Shown piece after piece: positions 20,011 through 30,905 of a DNA stretch of 64,000 bases. Made by a program: the position numbers and the translations under genes. The notes under the pieces were generated by a model that was given only the letters and a program-made list of their open reading frames with translations, was not told the origin of the DNA and ran no database searches. Every line of letters begins with the position of its first letter. Within the stretch, counting starts at the first letter, position 1. The DNA comes from Patagioenas fasciata (lineage: Eukaryota; Chordata; Aves; Columbiformes; Columbidae), in the NCBI RefSeq assembly GCF_037038585.1, contig NC_092559.1, positions 19,950,488 to 20,014,487 on the forward strand. Direction: 5' to 3'.

Positions 20011-20580
20011 TTTATTTACTTTTTGACAAGTCAAGCACCCATACGTAATTTGTTTAGCTATTTCAAATATCCCAAAACATCCAAAACACTTCAAAAACTG
20101 ATCACAGAGAGCTCTGTTTCCCCAATGAGTTTTCTGATGTAGTAAATTTAGAATTCCCCTAACTTAATTTTTGGGGACCATCTCTCTACTATCTGGTAAA
20201 AAAAAAAACCATCCCCCATTCTTGAATTCTGCACCTATATTCTCTAATTTTGCTTTTTCTTTTATAGTGAACTTTTTCTCTGCCTTTTTGTTTGTTTGTC
20301 TCTTAGAGGTTGTAGGACAATAGGTTTTAAAGATAACATTGCTGCCTGTTTAGCTTCATGATTCACCAAGTTGTTTCCTCTAATTTTAAACCTGGTTCCT
20401 CTCTGATGTCCTTTTACATGGACTACTGCTACTGCTGATGATCCTCTAAGGACCTATAAAACTCTAACCACTAGTTCTTGATGTACTAATTCCTTTCCTT
20501 GGGTATTTATTAACCCTCTCTCTTTCCAAATTTTCCCAAATGTGTGAACTACTATGTAAGCATACTTTGAATCAATATAT
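20011..20580 (-). pseudogene. Gammaretrovirus-like RNase H fragment
   Basis: Broken minus-strand frames show the RNase H core: YIDSKYAYIVVHTFGKIW (near 20560), KERGLINTQGKEL, then VHVKGHQRGT and NHEAKQAA. The wording is close to that at 35841-36284 (YADSKYAFRVVHAHGTIW). Integrase-like sequence further left is too decayed to read. RT is missing: protease lies directly upstream. Confidence 0.75.
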
Positions 20581-20970
20581 ATGGTTGATTTTAACTTTGT
20601 CCTGCGGTGTTAACACATAAAGTTTTACTTTTAATGTTCCCTGTTCAATTTCTATAGTCATGCCTGATGCCACAATTAAATCTCTCCCCAATAGATTATT
20701 TTCAGCCTCTGGGTAAATTCTTTTTTCAGATTCAATTTCCACATTATCCAGTATGGGAACTTTAAAGGGTTCTCCCTTTGCTTCCACTACGAGGGCAGGT
20801 TTTTTTTTTTTGTTTTTTTTTTTTTGTTTTTTTTTTTCTTTCTTTTGACTCTCCCTTACTGCGGCTACTAAGATTTTTTCCTTTGCTCTTTGTTTCTCCT
20901 CATCTCTTCGAGTTTTTCTAGTTTCTTTCTTATATCTCCTCAGGATTTTGCTACAAACTGGGGGGTCCAC
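20572..20970 (-). pseudogene. Gammaretrovirus-like gag C-terminus joined to protease end
   Basis: A 132-codon open frame. The first part is highly charged (RRYKKETRKTRRDEEKQ) like the end of gammaretroviral gag, then a lysine-rich run from T-rich tracts at 20806-20840. The second part has NLLGRDLIVASGMTIEI, the end of a retroviral protease. Active-site aspartate and nucleocapsid are deleted at the joint. Confidence 0.65.
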
Positions 20971-21533
20971 TCCCGAGTACGTTTATCCTTTTTCTCAAAT
21001 ACATATATTCCTACAGTTCTCAAACTTCCTTTCCAGCATGAAACATAATCACTCTCTTCTTGACTAAAAGACTCCTTTCTGTTTACATATAAATTTAAAG
21101 CTTGACACATCCAATCGTCAAATTATCCAAAAATGGGCCAAAATAAATGCTCTGGCCTAATTTCTTCTTTGGCCCATTCAACCATACAATATTGGATCAT
21201 CTTTTCTTTACTTTTTTCCCTTGTACTTTCCTCATCTTTCCAGAATTCTAACATCATCCCCAGGGGACTGTCTGGGGGCATACCTGGAAGGTCGCTCCCT
21301 CTCGACCTCTTGGGACCACCCTTTCTAGGGTCCTGAAGACCTGGGATTCTCCAGGACTCTAACATCATCCCCAGGGGACTGTCTGGGGGTATACCTGGAA
21401 GGTCGCTCCCTCTTGACCTCTTGGGATTTAGTCCCGCTTGGGATCTCTCTGGAGATCCCGTAAACTTCTCTTGGGATCCCTCTAGGGGATCCCAGAAAGG
21501 AGAACTTAAGGATTTACTCTTTCCCTGGCCCAT
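20971..21533 (-). pseudogene. Gammaretrovirus-like gag matrix with an internal duplication
   Basis: Starts MGQGKSKSLSSPFWDP at 21533. A 28-codon segment containing SRGSDLPGIPPDSPLGMML is repeated once, in frame, at a 111-base spacing (about 21245-21328 and 21356-21439). The matrix then continues (ARPEHLFWPIFG-type end at 21123). Gly2 would carry the myristoyl group. The frame breaks at 21123. Gag assembles the particle at the membrane; this copy is defective. Confidence 0.78.
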
Positions 21534-21904
21534 CCCAAATGGTGCTCTTTCACTCCTTTGTCCTTTCGCTTCGTCCCTTCGGTGGCCAAGCCCCTCGCGG
21601 GGTGTTGGAACCGCACCTAGAAGGACTCCGCACTCGCTTCATAACTGCATTAATGTCTCACACATTCAGCACCATTTAGACCACCCAACCCGGCAGTGCT
21701 TACAGTCCGCTGTTTCTGCCGGGGTCTTCGTGCACCTTGAATTACGGGTGTACTGCTGTAATTCGGAGGGAGGGAGCTCAATTCTTTTGCTTATGCTTTA
21801 ATTTTGAATAACGTTGGTAGCTCTTCGCACACCCGAGTCCAAGAGCCACTATTAAAGTGAGGCGCCCCCCTTGAACCTGGGGTAACACAGAGCTATCCAA
21901 GGTT

Positions 21905-21922
21905 GTCACATCGAGGTCACCA
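21905..21922 (-). promoter_or_regulatory. Primer binding site, degenerate tRNA-Trp type
   Basis: The minus strand TGGTGACCTCGATGTGAC lies two bases after LTR-K. It differs from the perfect tRNA-Trp site at three positions. The leader to gag (21534-21904) has no gene. Confidence 0.75.
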
Positions 21923-21924
21923 GT

Positions 21925-22196
21925 TGAAATAACTCACGCTTTTTCCTCATGAATAACAACGTTTAATACAACTCATTAAAAACGTGTTCATTAAAGCATA
22001 AGCAAAACAGCACTGGGTGCATGGGGAGTCTGCGCTCTGCCAACATGCATGCCTTAGGTTTCTGATGAACTCTTTTTATTGCCTCGGCTAGTCCTTCTTG
22101 CACTCAGACTCCGTGGTTGGTTGTCACTAGGGGTCTTCTCTCTTTCTCATTGGTGGCTGAAGAGTTCCTTCTTCCTCAGTGTCCCCCCTCACAACA
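21925..22196 (-). mobile_element. LTR-K (5' LTR of the gamma-like ERV), 272 bp
   Basis: The minus strand begins TGTTGTGAGGGGGG and ends GAGTTATTTCA. It contains CAATAAAAAG (near 22080), probably the TATA-like element, and TTAAACG near the end. It is followed by the primer site, leader and gag in the correct order. Confidence 0.78.
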
Positions 22197-22353
22197 GTTT
22201 GCCCAACGACCAACTGTAACAATCTTTCCAAATTAAACAGGTGCCATGCCTTATTTGGTCAACAAGAGTCATTTCTGCAGCTTAGCAGAATTTTCCACTT
22301 AGCACAAATCATTATCATATTTTTCACAACCGTAATGAGTTGGTTCCACATAG
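22197..22353. other. Pre-insertion sequence upstream of the HINT-like gene
   Basis: 157 bases between two retroviral LTRs. It is contiguous with 22898 onward once the solo LTR-A and its duplication are removed. No exon recognised. Confidence 0.5.
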
Positions 22354-22359
22354 GAGAAA

Positions 22360-22891
22360 TGCGTCGATTAGGAACGACACGTACCAGGACGCAGACAGAA
22401 ATTCACGCAGAGGCAGAGATCTTGTTCAGGAAGGAGCGCAGAGCCTGGCCAAGCAGAGAGCTGACCTAGGCCTAGGCTGCCTTCTTTATTCACCATTGAC
22501 AATTTATAGGATTTACAGGTACAGGCCTGGACTAAGATGTTTACAAAAAGGTGCTTTTCCACTAATTGTTATTAAGAACACACTAAACTCATGTGATGTT
22601 TGTCTCACTTGTTGTTCCACTCATTCACAGACCCGGCCCAAGGACATTCACACATCCCATGCACTTGGGGGCGGTTATCTGGCCCGAGATACCATTGTCA
22701 CGAGTCTGGGCTATAACTTTTTACAATTACGAGAAACGTACTTCAAAGTAATCTGTCCAAGGCCCTTTATATGCTATTATGTTAGTATTATGTCTTCGAC
22801 TGTCCAGATGGTCATGTTAGTATTGATCTTCCTTTATCATCCAGATGACTGGAACCGCACATCTTGCTTTCCCACATTTTACTTTCCAACA
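22360..22891 (-). mobile_element. Solo LTR-A, 532 bp, with 6-bp target duplication
   Basis: Minus strand TGTTGGAAAGT (22891) to CTAATCGACGCA (22360). It is flanked by the perfect 6-base duplication GAGAAA (22354-22359 and 22892-22897). It carries R-U5 sequence shared with 6421-6597 and 39352-39487. A six-base duplication is usual for alpha- and betaretroviruses. Confidence 0.92.
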
Positions 22892-22897
22892 GAGAAA

Positions 22898-23471
22898 TGC
22901 AGGGCTTGATGTGCCTCATAATAGTATTATAGAGATTTCACAGCTCTGATGTGCTAGGCTTTGGTTCTGAAGCCCAAAACTGGATTATTAAAGCAAAGAA
23001 TTACAGCTTTTCTTATTTTTCTTATTATTTTTTCTGCGATTATGCTTTCATTCCATACTTGAGCTCCCCCTGTACCATGGAAAATGAGTGGCCGCTGATC
23101 TTCCACTTTGCTAAATTATTTGCTGATTGAGTTAAGCCATTTGTCTCCTGCCTCTGCGTGGACCGCATTGAATAGAAAAGCTGCTTAAGAAACAATCAAC
23201 CCAAATGAAAACATAGTGGAGGTTGCTAATCTGAAGGACTGGCCCATTTCCTTGCCCCCATTGTCTTGCATGCTGAATCCCACTTCTAGAGGGGACTCTG
23301 TAAATGTGTTTTATTATGCATATAGAAAGTATTAATGTCACATAAGAAAAATCAACGTTTGGGCTATCTGGTAATCTGCTGCTGTACAAGTCCAGTGCGG
23401 CATATTGATTTGCTTAAGCTATTACCTTTCTCTGAAGCCAATTACATTTTAACTGTTTACTCTTCCTCCAG
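22898..23471 (+). other. Probable intron 1 of the HINT-like gene
   Basis: Single-copy-looking AT-rich sequence ending in a polypyrimidine tract and acceptor (CTCTTCCTCCAG, AG at 23470-23471). I searched it for an exon 1 encoding the N-terminal HINT strand and did not find one. Confidence 0.6.
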
Positions 23472-23576
23472 TGCCTTGCGTTCCATGGTCTTTCACCCCA
23501 AGCTTGGACACTTTTTCTAGCCATGCCTAAGGAACCAATTATCAGGTTATCTGAAGCAGAAGATTCTGGTGACTCT
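23472..23576 (+). CDS. HINTW: HINTW-like gene, exon 2
   Basis: Thirty-five codons, exactly the length of exon 2 in HINT1 genes, beginning CLAFHGLSPQAW and ending AEDSGDS. It is bounded by an acceptor (TTCCTCCAG) and a consensus donor (GTAAGT at 23577-23582). HINT proteins are small histidine-triad phosphoramidate hydrolases that act as dimers. Here the residue equal to His51 of HINT1 is Leu (in QAWTLF). The conserved C, F and PQA positions remain. The frame is open. The best explanation is the W-linked, fast-evolving HINTW gene and not the Z or autosomal HINT1. Exon 1 was not found in the window. Confidence 0.82.
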
Positions 23577-24394
23577 GTAAGTACTGTGGAAGCTTTTTGT
23601 ATGCTAAACTGTACCTGTAAATAGTTCCTAATTTATTAGACTCTTTCCTATCCCCTCTTTTCTTCTTGATAGGGCACAACAGGCTATTTTGGGTTTTCTG
23701 ACGCTATAGTTTCTTGCCTCTAGCTTGCAATGCAATTGAGCTTTTTGACTAAAAGCAGTGATATAAAGCAATGCTCACCTCTGAGTATGTACTTCTGGTG
23801 CAAAATGCAGCGTTGTTTCGGAGCGCAGTCTGATGCCTTTTGTCATGGTTTATAGAGTAAGAGTACTACTACTAGTAGTACTTTTTCTAATACGGAGAAA
23901 ATGGCTTGGGGTCTTTGGTAGGTCAGGGGTGAGGAAGGGCAAAACTGGCTGAGAGGTGCTGGATGTTTTTTTTTTAGCTATGAAAGTCAAGTTCAAAGAC
24001 TCTGTAAACCCATGCAAAAGGCAGCCTAAAGTTTATTTTGCACCAGAATTGCTTATGTTGCCTGAAGTTATAATGGGGGCTTTAACCCAGAGACAAACTT
24101 AGCTTTTGTGACTGTTATGCAGCCTGCTAGTGTCTAGCCTGAAGAAAATGGCATAGCTCTGTTTTTCCCCCACAGTGGTGTGCATAATCGGTCTTTGTAG
24201 CTTTGCTTGGAAAATGTCAGTTGCAGGTGGGTGGACAGACAGTAATTTGAAGCGCAATGGTTGAATTGGTAGGAATGGGCTAACTGGTTTCTCTGTGTGG
24301 TTATCTGTTCTCATTCCTTCCCTTCGTGCCCTTTCTCCTCTTTGCGTGTGGCTTTTTATTTTATTTATTTATGGTTCTGTACTTCCTTCTCCAG

Positions 24395-24559
24395 CTTCTT
24401 AGGCATTTAATGATTGTGGGCAAGAAGCGTGCTGCTCACCTGGGCCTGACCAATGGATTCCGGATGGTTGTGGATGAAGGGCCTGAGTGTGGGCAGTCTG
24501 TCTGTCGCGTACATCTACCTATTCTAGGTGGTTGTGAGTTGGGCTGGCCGCCTGGCTAA
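24395..24559 (+). CDS. HINTW: HINTW-like gene, exon 3 and stop codon
   Basis: Fifty-four codons plus TAA, the same length as HINT1 exon 3, starting [18 protein letters not shown] after an acceptor TTCTCCAG (24387-24394) and ending CELGWPPG. The histidine triad HxHxH is altered to CRVHLPIL: the first His is Arg and the third is Pro, while the middle (nucleophile) His is kept. With the loss of His51 in exon 2, three of four catalytic-site histidines are gone, so hydrolase activity is unlikely. GQSV and the C-terminal WPPG are retained, and the frame is open with correct splice phase. This fits expressed HINTW better than random pseudogene decay. Confidence 0.85.
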   Translation, partial: LLRHLMIVGKKRAAHLGLTNGFRMVVDEGPECGQSVCRVHLPILGGCELGWPPG

Positions 24560-24707
24560 GATTTTTGCACCGCGGGAGTTGCTGCATGTGTACGAGTGGC
24601 CACTGAATGGATTTTGTTTGTTGCCCGTCAATCTCGACACAGTTGATGTCTGATTTTGTGTGATGTGTGTCTGTGGAAAGTACTAAAAGCTTTGAGCAGC
24701 GGTTGCA

Positions 24708-24713
24708 CAATAA
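24708..24713 (+). terminator. HINTW: Poly(A) signal of the HINT-like gene
   Basis: AATAAA 150 bases after the stop, followed by a GT-rich stretch (CTGTCTTGTGCGTTTTT near 24738). The 3' untranslated region is 24560 to about 24735. Confidence 0.75.
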
Positions 24714-24739
24714 AGATTTAGCATGGGGATATCATCTCT

Positions 24740-24970
24740 GTCTTGTGCGTTTTTACTGAGGGAAATAGTTGTATGAGTTAAAATGGTGTCTCCCCTGAGC
24801 TTAAGTATGTGGAACATTTCAGTCCGTTAACAGTGTTCTATAGATAGATAATGATTTGCCCAGTCATTTGAAACGTGATGCTGGAACTGCTTAGCAATAG
24901 TCTCCTGCATCTTGTAGGAAGCAAACTCTTTGCTTTTTGGAAGTAGTATGCAAATGTACTTGAAGCCAGC
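24740..24970. other. 3' flank of the HINT-like gene
   Basis: About 230 bases of single-copy-looking sequence up to the LTR-E insertion. No feature recognised. Confidence 0.5.
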
Positions 24971-25603
24971 TGTCATGGTTTAAATCAAGCTAGCAATATA
25001 ACCACCATAGCTGCTCGCTCACTTCCCCCCATCCTGCATGCGTGAGAGAATCAAAAGGGAAGGGAGAAACTTGGATTGAGATAAACAAACACAGTTTAAT
25101 AAAATAACACCAATGTACTAATAGTCATATATAGAAAATGGAAAATAGAATCTAAAATAAAAGAGAGAGAGAAGAGAGAAAAAGACTGTAAGGTCCAGAG
25201 GCCTGTGCAAAATGGCAGGATGGCCAGAGGCCAAAATAAAGTCCTGAACAGAACTCTCCCAAACGGGTCTCTGGCCCGGCTCTGACAAAGAGCTAGCTGC
25301 AAGATCTTGACTCTCCTTAAGTATGAAGCATGATGCTAATGGCGTGGAATATTCTTATTGATCAGTCTGGATGTCGGTCATGGTCTGCCCCATCTATGCC
25401 CCCCTTACTAGCTGCCTCATGCCTGTGGGCAGAGCACTCGGAACTGTTCTTGGCTCTCGGACCAGAGCAATTAAAACCATTTACTCTGTCCCAGGCTGTT
25501 ATCTTCTTGTTCTCCAATTAAATCTAAATGATGACCGTGCTAGCTATGAAAAAAAATTCTAACTGCATGAAAAAATTAACTCACTTTCAGTCAAACCAGC
25601 ACA
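24971..25603 (-). mobile_element. Solo LTR-E, 633 bp, minus strand
   Basis: Minus strand TGTGCTGGTTTGACTGAAAG (25603) to GATTTAAACCATGACA (24971). Flanked by CCAGC (24966-24970) and CCAGT (25604-25608), a 5-base duplication with one change. It resembles the common avian ERVL-type LTRs that begin TGTGSTGGTTTGAC and end AAACCATGACA. Confidence 0.82.
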
Positions 25604-26163
25604 CCAGTGTAGGCTGCTGCTAAAACGGTAGAAAATACCATATGTGACGCTACAGGTGTGCCATACAAGGGTGGTTTCGGCACAGTGCAATGTGTTGGAA
25701 GCATCCAACTCCTGTTGGAGTGCTTTATCAATGGCTGTGTTTTATGGCCTCTCAGTCAGCGACGTGCAACAAGCACAGCAACGGCTACAGAGAAACTGCC
25801 AGATATTTTAACGTGGTGAAACGAAGAGCGCAGCAGTGGCTATGTTAAGAGCTGAGCCTAGGCATGGATTGAGGAGATGAGGAGGGAATCCTGTAGCCGG
25901 GCAAAACTGTGGTCATGCTGAGAGAATTGCTGTGAACCAGCTGATCTTGTGAGAGGGGCTGATGCAGAGGGGGCATTGCCAGGAGCAACCAAGGAAGATT
26001 CAAATGGCCTCCTAGGGAGCGTAGCAAACAAGGCCAGCAAACAGGGGTGAGGCAGTTAGTGTGGCAGTTTGCGCTGAAGGGTGAGTGGGTAGGGTGAGGA
26101 AGCTTTGCTGGCTCAAGTGATTACCTCAATTGGTTTTCGTCACCCTCGCAGAAGGAGCCAACT

Positions 26164-27393
26164 ATGGTACCCACTCGGGGCAAAGGTAAGTACTCTGCAC
26201 TCAACAACATAGAGGTAACAACCCAGACAGAGCTGCCATGGGAACATGCAGCCACCCAGACCTCAGTCTGCAGAGTATGCCAGAGCCTTTCACTGGTATA
26301 GAGTGGCAGTAGAGAAAACATTTGTGTGAGGTGTGAGAAGTTGGATGACCTCCTCAGCCTGGTAGTAGAACTGAAAGAGGAGTTAGAAAGGTCGAGAAGT
26401 ATCAGGGAGCTGGTAAAGGAAATCGACCTGTGGGATCAAGCTTTGGTCACCCACAGACAGATAAGACCACCAGCAAGAAATGAAGATCAAGGGATTCCTG
26501 TATCCTCCCCTTGCCTGACTGAAAAAATCAGGGCAAGGGAAAGGGATGAATGGAATAAAGTCCACACTTGGGTTGGCAGGAGAAACACCCCCTTACCCAC
26601 CCCACCCTCCCGGGTGCCTCCGTTCAACAGGCATGAGGCTCTGGATGTGGAATGCAGTGACACGAGGGATAGGGGGCAATGGCAGCGTGTTCCTGCTCGG
26701 CGTAGAAGGAGGAGGGTCCCTTTTGTGACCACCCCACCTTCCCAGGTTCCCTCGCAAAACAGGTATGAGGCCTTGCAAGTGGAACCAAGCAACAACATTG
26801 AGGGAGGCGGTTCCGCTAAGTTGGAAGTGCCGCAGAGGATAAGTCATTCTGTGCCCTCCATCAAAACAGCTCCCACAAAGGAAAAAAGGTGGGTTGTGTT
26901 CGTGGGAGACTCCCTTCTAAAGGGAACAGAAGGCCCTATATGCAGGCTAGACCCACTTCTTCGGGAAGTCTGATGCCTCCCTGGGGCCAGCGTTAAAGAC
27001 ATAAAAAGTAAACTTCCTGCCCATGTTAGGCTCTCAGACTATTATCCCCTAATAATTTTTCAGGTAGGCAATGATGTAAGTGAAAAGGGAAAACGAAAGG
27101 CAATCAAGAGAGACTTCAGGATCTTGGGATGACTGATCAAAGGGTCAGGAGCACAAGTAGTGTCCCCTCTGTCCCCACAGTTGCAGGGTTTCAGGAGGAA
27201 AGATGCAGGAAGACCGCCAGATCAGTACCTGGCTGTGGGACTGGTGTCACTGGCAGAATTTTTTGGTTTTGATCATGGGCTGGGTTACACGGCACCTGGT
27301 CTGCTAGCAAGAAATATGACACACCTGTCTCAAAAAGGGAAAAGGATCCTGGGGCAGGAGTTAGCAGGACTCATTGAGAGGACTTTAAACTAG
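26164..27393 (+). pseudogene. CR1 ORF1 ([14 protein letters not shown] N-terminus and esterase)
   Basis: The start ATG at 26164 lies in one frame to 27393 (409 codons) with stops at about 26299, 26971 and 27130. The N-terminal part has paired cysteines CRVC and CVRC (26272-26334), a PHD-like metal-binding pattern of CR1 ORF1. A variable linker follows, then the esterase block VFVGDSLLKGTEGPICRL (near 26898-26952) and the tail LSQKGKRILGQELAGL. It would bind element RNA; inactive here. Confidence 0.8.
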
Positions 27394-27552
27394 ATTTGAA
27401 GCGGGGAGGGGAGGAAACCAGATGTGGCAGAAGCATACCCAAGGGCGGCATGCCAGCATTTGAGGGAAGGGGTGCTAGCGAGGCCCTTCAGACTGCCATC
27501 CCAGTGGAGGTAGGGAATGGAGAGCCACGCAGTAGGATAAACACAAGGGTTA

Positions 27553-30500
27553 ATGATCTGTCAGAAATCGTGGAAGCACTTGAGGATGGCCACCAAGGAA
27601 TTTAGGGCTTCTCACCAGAAAAAGGTGGCGGGATTAATGGCCCAGCTGAAGTGCATCTGTATGAATGCACACAGCATGGGCAACAAACAGGAGGGGTGGG
27701 AAGCCATTGTGAGGCAGAAAAGCTATGATATAGTAGCCATCTCAGAAACATGGTGGGATGATTCTGACAACTGGAGTGCTGCATTAGATGGTTATAAAAT
27801 CTTCAGAAGAGATAGGCAAGGAAGGAGAGGAGGTGGGGTAGCCATGTATGTCAGGGGGTGTTATGATAGTCTGGAGCATGATGAGGGTGATGATAGGGTT
27901 GAGTGTCTATGGGTGAGAATCAAGGGGAAGAGCAACAAGGCAGATATCCTGGTAGGAGTCTGTTACAGACCACCCAACCAGGATGAAGAGGCAGATGAAA
28001 TATTTTGCAGGCAGCTGGGAGAAGTCTCCCAATCGCTAGCCCTTGTTTTTGTGGGGGACTTAAACCTACCGAATGTCTGCTGGAAATAAAACACAGCAGA
28101 GAGGAAGTAGTCTAGGAGGCTCCTGGAGTGTATGGAGGACAACTCCTTGACACAGCTGGTCAGCGAACCTACTGGGGAAGGTACCCCGCTGGATCTGTTG
28201 TTTGTAAATAGAGAAGGACTTGTGGGCAATGTGTTGGTTGGAGGTCACCTTGGGCATAGTGATCATGAAACGATTGAGTTTTCTGTTCTTGGAGAAGTAA
28301 GGAGGGTGGTCAGCAGAACTGCTACTTTGGACTTCCGAAGGGGAGACTTTGATCTGTTTAGGAGGCTGGTTGGCAGAGTCCCTTGGGAGGCAGTCCTGAA
28401 GGACAAAGGAGTCCAGGAAGGCTGGTCTCTCTTCAATAAGGTAATCTTAGAGGCACAGGAGCAGGCTGTCCCCATGTGCCCAAAAGCGAGCTGGCGGGGA
28501 AGAAGGCTGGCCTGGCTGAATAGAGAGCTGTGTCTGGAACTTAGGAATAAAAAGAAAATTTATAACCTTTGGAAGGAGGGGCAGGTGACTCAAGAGGAAT
28601 ACAAGAACTCTGTGAGGTTATGCAGGGAGAAAATTAGAAGGACCAAAGCCCAACTAGAACTTAATCCCAGCCACTGTTGTAAAAGGCAACAAGAAATGTT
28701 TCTATAAATATATCAGCAACAAAAGAAAGGCTAAGGAGAATCTCCATCTCCTGATGGATGTGAGGGGAAACAGTGACAGAAGATGAGGGAAAGGCTGATG
28801 TACTAAATATCTTCTTTGCCTTAGTCTTTAATAGTAAGACCAGTTGTGCTCCAGGTACCCAGCCCCCTGAGCCAGAAGACAGGGATGGGGAGCAGAATGA
28901 AGCCCCAATACTCCAAAGGGAAATGCTTAGCAACCTGCTACACCATTTGGACACCCAAAAGTCTATGGGGCCGGATGGGATACACCCAAGGGTGCTGAGG
29001 GAACTGGCGGAGGTTATCACTAAGCCACTTTCCATTATCTATCAGCAATGTTGGCTAACTGGGGAGGTCCCAGTTTACTGGAAGTTGGCAAACATGATGC
29101 CCATCTACAAGAAGGGCCGAAAGGAAGATCCAGGGAATTACAGGCCTGCCAGTCTGACCTCAGTGCCGGGGAAGGTCAGGGAGCAGATCATCCTAAATGC
29201 CATCACACAGCACATACGAGACAACCAAGCGATCAGTCCCAGTCAGCATGGGTTTATGAAAGGCAGGCAACCTGATCTCCTTCTATGACAAGGTGACCCA
29301 CCTTGTAGATGAGGGAAAGGCTGTGGATATTGTGTACTTAGACTTCAGTAAGGCCTTTGACACTGTATCCCACGGCATTCTCCTGGAGAAGCTGACAGCT
29401 CATGGCCTGGATGGGTGTACTCTTTGATGGATAAAGAACTTGCTGGATGGCTGGGCCCAAAGAGTTGTGAATGGAGCCAAATCCAGTTGGCAGCCGGTCA
29501 TGAGTGGTGTTCCTCAGGGCTCAGTATTGGGGCCAGTTCTGTTTAATATCTTTATCGATGATCCAGATGAGGGGATTGTGTGGGAACGGCAGGACATGCA
29601 GGTCCAGCCACTTGTATGATAAAGGAAGATCAATACTAACATGACCATCCAGAGCGTCAAAGAAGAAATACTACTAACAAGATTAAATCACAGCAATCAG
29701 TCAAAACAGTGAGAATGATATCTCAGGCCAGAACACCGCCCTTAGGATGTATGGCGTGTGAGTGTTGGGCCTGGGCGTGTGTGTTTGGAATAACATTTTT
29801 TGAAAAAAACGTTCTGTTTAACCTCTTGGTCCAGGCCCATATCTTTAAAGCTATAAATGGAGAAAGGCTAATTAAAGAAGGCTCAGGCCAGCTCAGGTCT
29901 GCTCTGCCTGGTTCTGCTCTCGCTGCCAACAAGAACGCTGTGTCTGTGCGTCTCTGTCTATGCATCTCTGTATGCGTCGTTCTCATCGCCACGGATTGAG
30001 TGCACCCTTAGTAAGTTTGCAGACGACACTAAGTTCAGTAGGAGTGTTGATCTGCTTGAGGGTCAGAAGGCTATACAGAGGGATCTGGACCGGCTGGATT
30101 GTTGGGCTCAGGCCAATTGTACGAGGTTTAACAAGGGCAAGTCCTGGGTCCTGCACTTGGGTGACAACAACCCCAGGCAGCACTACAGGCTCGGGGAACA
30201 GCGGCTGGAAAGCTGCCTAGCAGAAAAGGATCTGGGGGTGTTGATTGACAGCCAGCTGAATATGAGCCAGCAGTGTGCCCAGGTGGCCAAAAAGGCCAAC
30301 AGCATCCTGGATTGTATCAGGCATAGTGTGGCCAGCAGGACTAGGGAAGTGATTGTTCCACTGTACTTGGCGCTGGTGAGACCCCATCTTGAATGCTGTG
30401 TTCAGTTTTGGGCCCCTCATTATAAGAAAGACATTGAAATACTAGAGAGAGTGCAGAGGAGGACGATGAAGCTGGTGAGGGGCCTGGAGCACAAGTCTTA

Positions 30501-30819
30501 TGAGGAGTGGTTGAGGGAACTGGGGCTGTTTAGCCTCGAGAAAAGAAGGCTGAGGGGAGACTTCAGTGCTGTCTACAACTATCTGAAAGGAGGTTGTAGC
30601 ATGGAGGGTGTTGGTCTCTTCTCCCAAGTAGCAAGTGATAGGACAAGAGGAAACGGTCTCAAGTTGTGCCAGGGGAGGTTTAGACTGGATATTAGGAAAA
30701 AATTCTTCACGGAAAGGGTTGTCAGGCATTGGAACAGGCTGCCCAGGGAAGTGGTGGAGTCACCATCCCTGGAGGTGTTTAAATGGCATATAGATGAGGT
30801 TCTTAGGGACATGGTTTAG
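27553..30819 (+). pseudogene. CR1 ORF2 (endonuclease-reverse transcriptase), broken
   Basis: Endonuclease 27640-28086 (MNAHSMGNKQEGWE, ETWWDDS, RRGGGVAMYV, GVCYRPPNQDEEADE). Linker with LWKEGQVTQEEYKN. RT from about 28930 ([48 protein letters not shown]). A solo LTR separates this from [12 protein letters not shown] (FADD box, 30000-30035) and the C-terminal region to DEVLRDMV at 30819. Frame changes near 28090, 28700 and 29288. Nicks DNA and primes cDNA synthesis when intact. Confidence 0.87.
29579..29992 (+). mobile_element. Solo LTR-A, 414 bp, with perfect 6-bp target duplication
   Basis: Inserted in CR1 ORF2 just before the FADD motif, between duplicated GGATTG (29573-29578 and 29993-29998). 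It starts TGTGGGAACGG, has CTATAAATGG near 29850, and its U5 ends CATCGCCAC. Removing it with one duplication copy restores continuity of the CR1 sequence, which confirms the boundaries. Confidence 0.93.
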
Positions 30820-30905
30820 TGCTAGAGTTAGGTTATGGTTGGACTCAATGACCTTGAAGGATCTCTTCTAACCAAAGTGATTCTATTTTTATATTATTCT
30901 ATTCT

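Larger units (their letters stand above)
25604..30905 (+). mobile_element. CR1 LINE, near full length (about 5 kb), interrupted by a solo LTR
   Basis: Holds, in order, a 5' untranslated region (start uncertain, between 25604 and about 26040), ORF1 (26164-27393), ORF2 (27553-30819) and a 3' end with ATTCTATG-type short repeats near 30885-30905, the CR1 hallmark. Most CR1 copies are heavily 5'-truncated, so the length is notable. A solo LTR-A sits in ORF2. Several in-frame stops, mostly TGA, show it is inactive. Confidence 0.88.

Noticed and set aside
20806..20840. Lysine-rich tract as a nuclear localisation signal
   Set aside because: It is the translation of T-rich slippage tracts on the opposite strand within a defective gag-protease joint.
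23472..24559. Intact HINT1 or HINTZ
   Set aside because: The histidine triad is altered at two positions and His51 is lost. Z-linked and autosomal HINT1 are strongly conserved there.
26383..26847. Minus-strand frames opposite CR1 ORF1
   Set aside because: Shadows of the coding strand; proline and glycine-rich without motifs.
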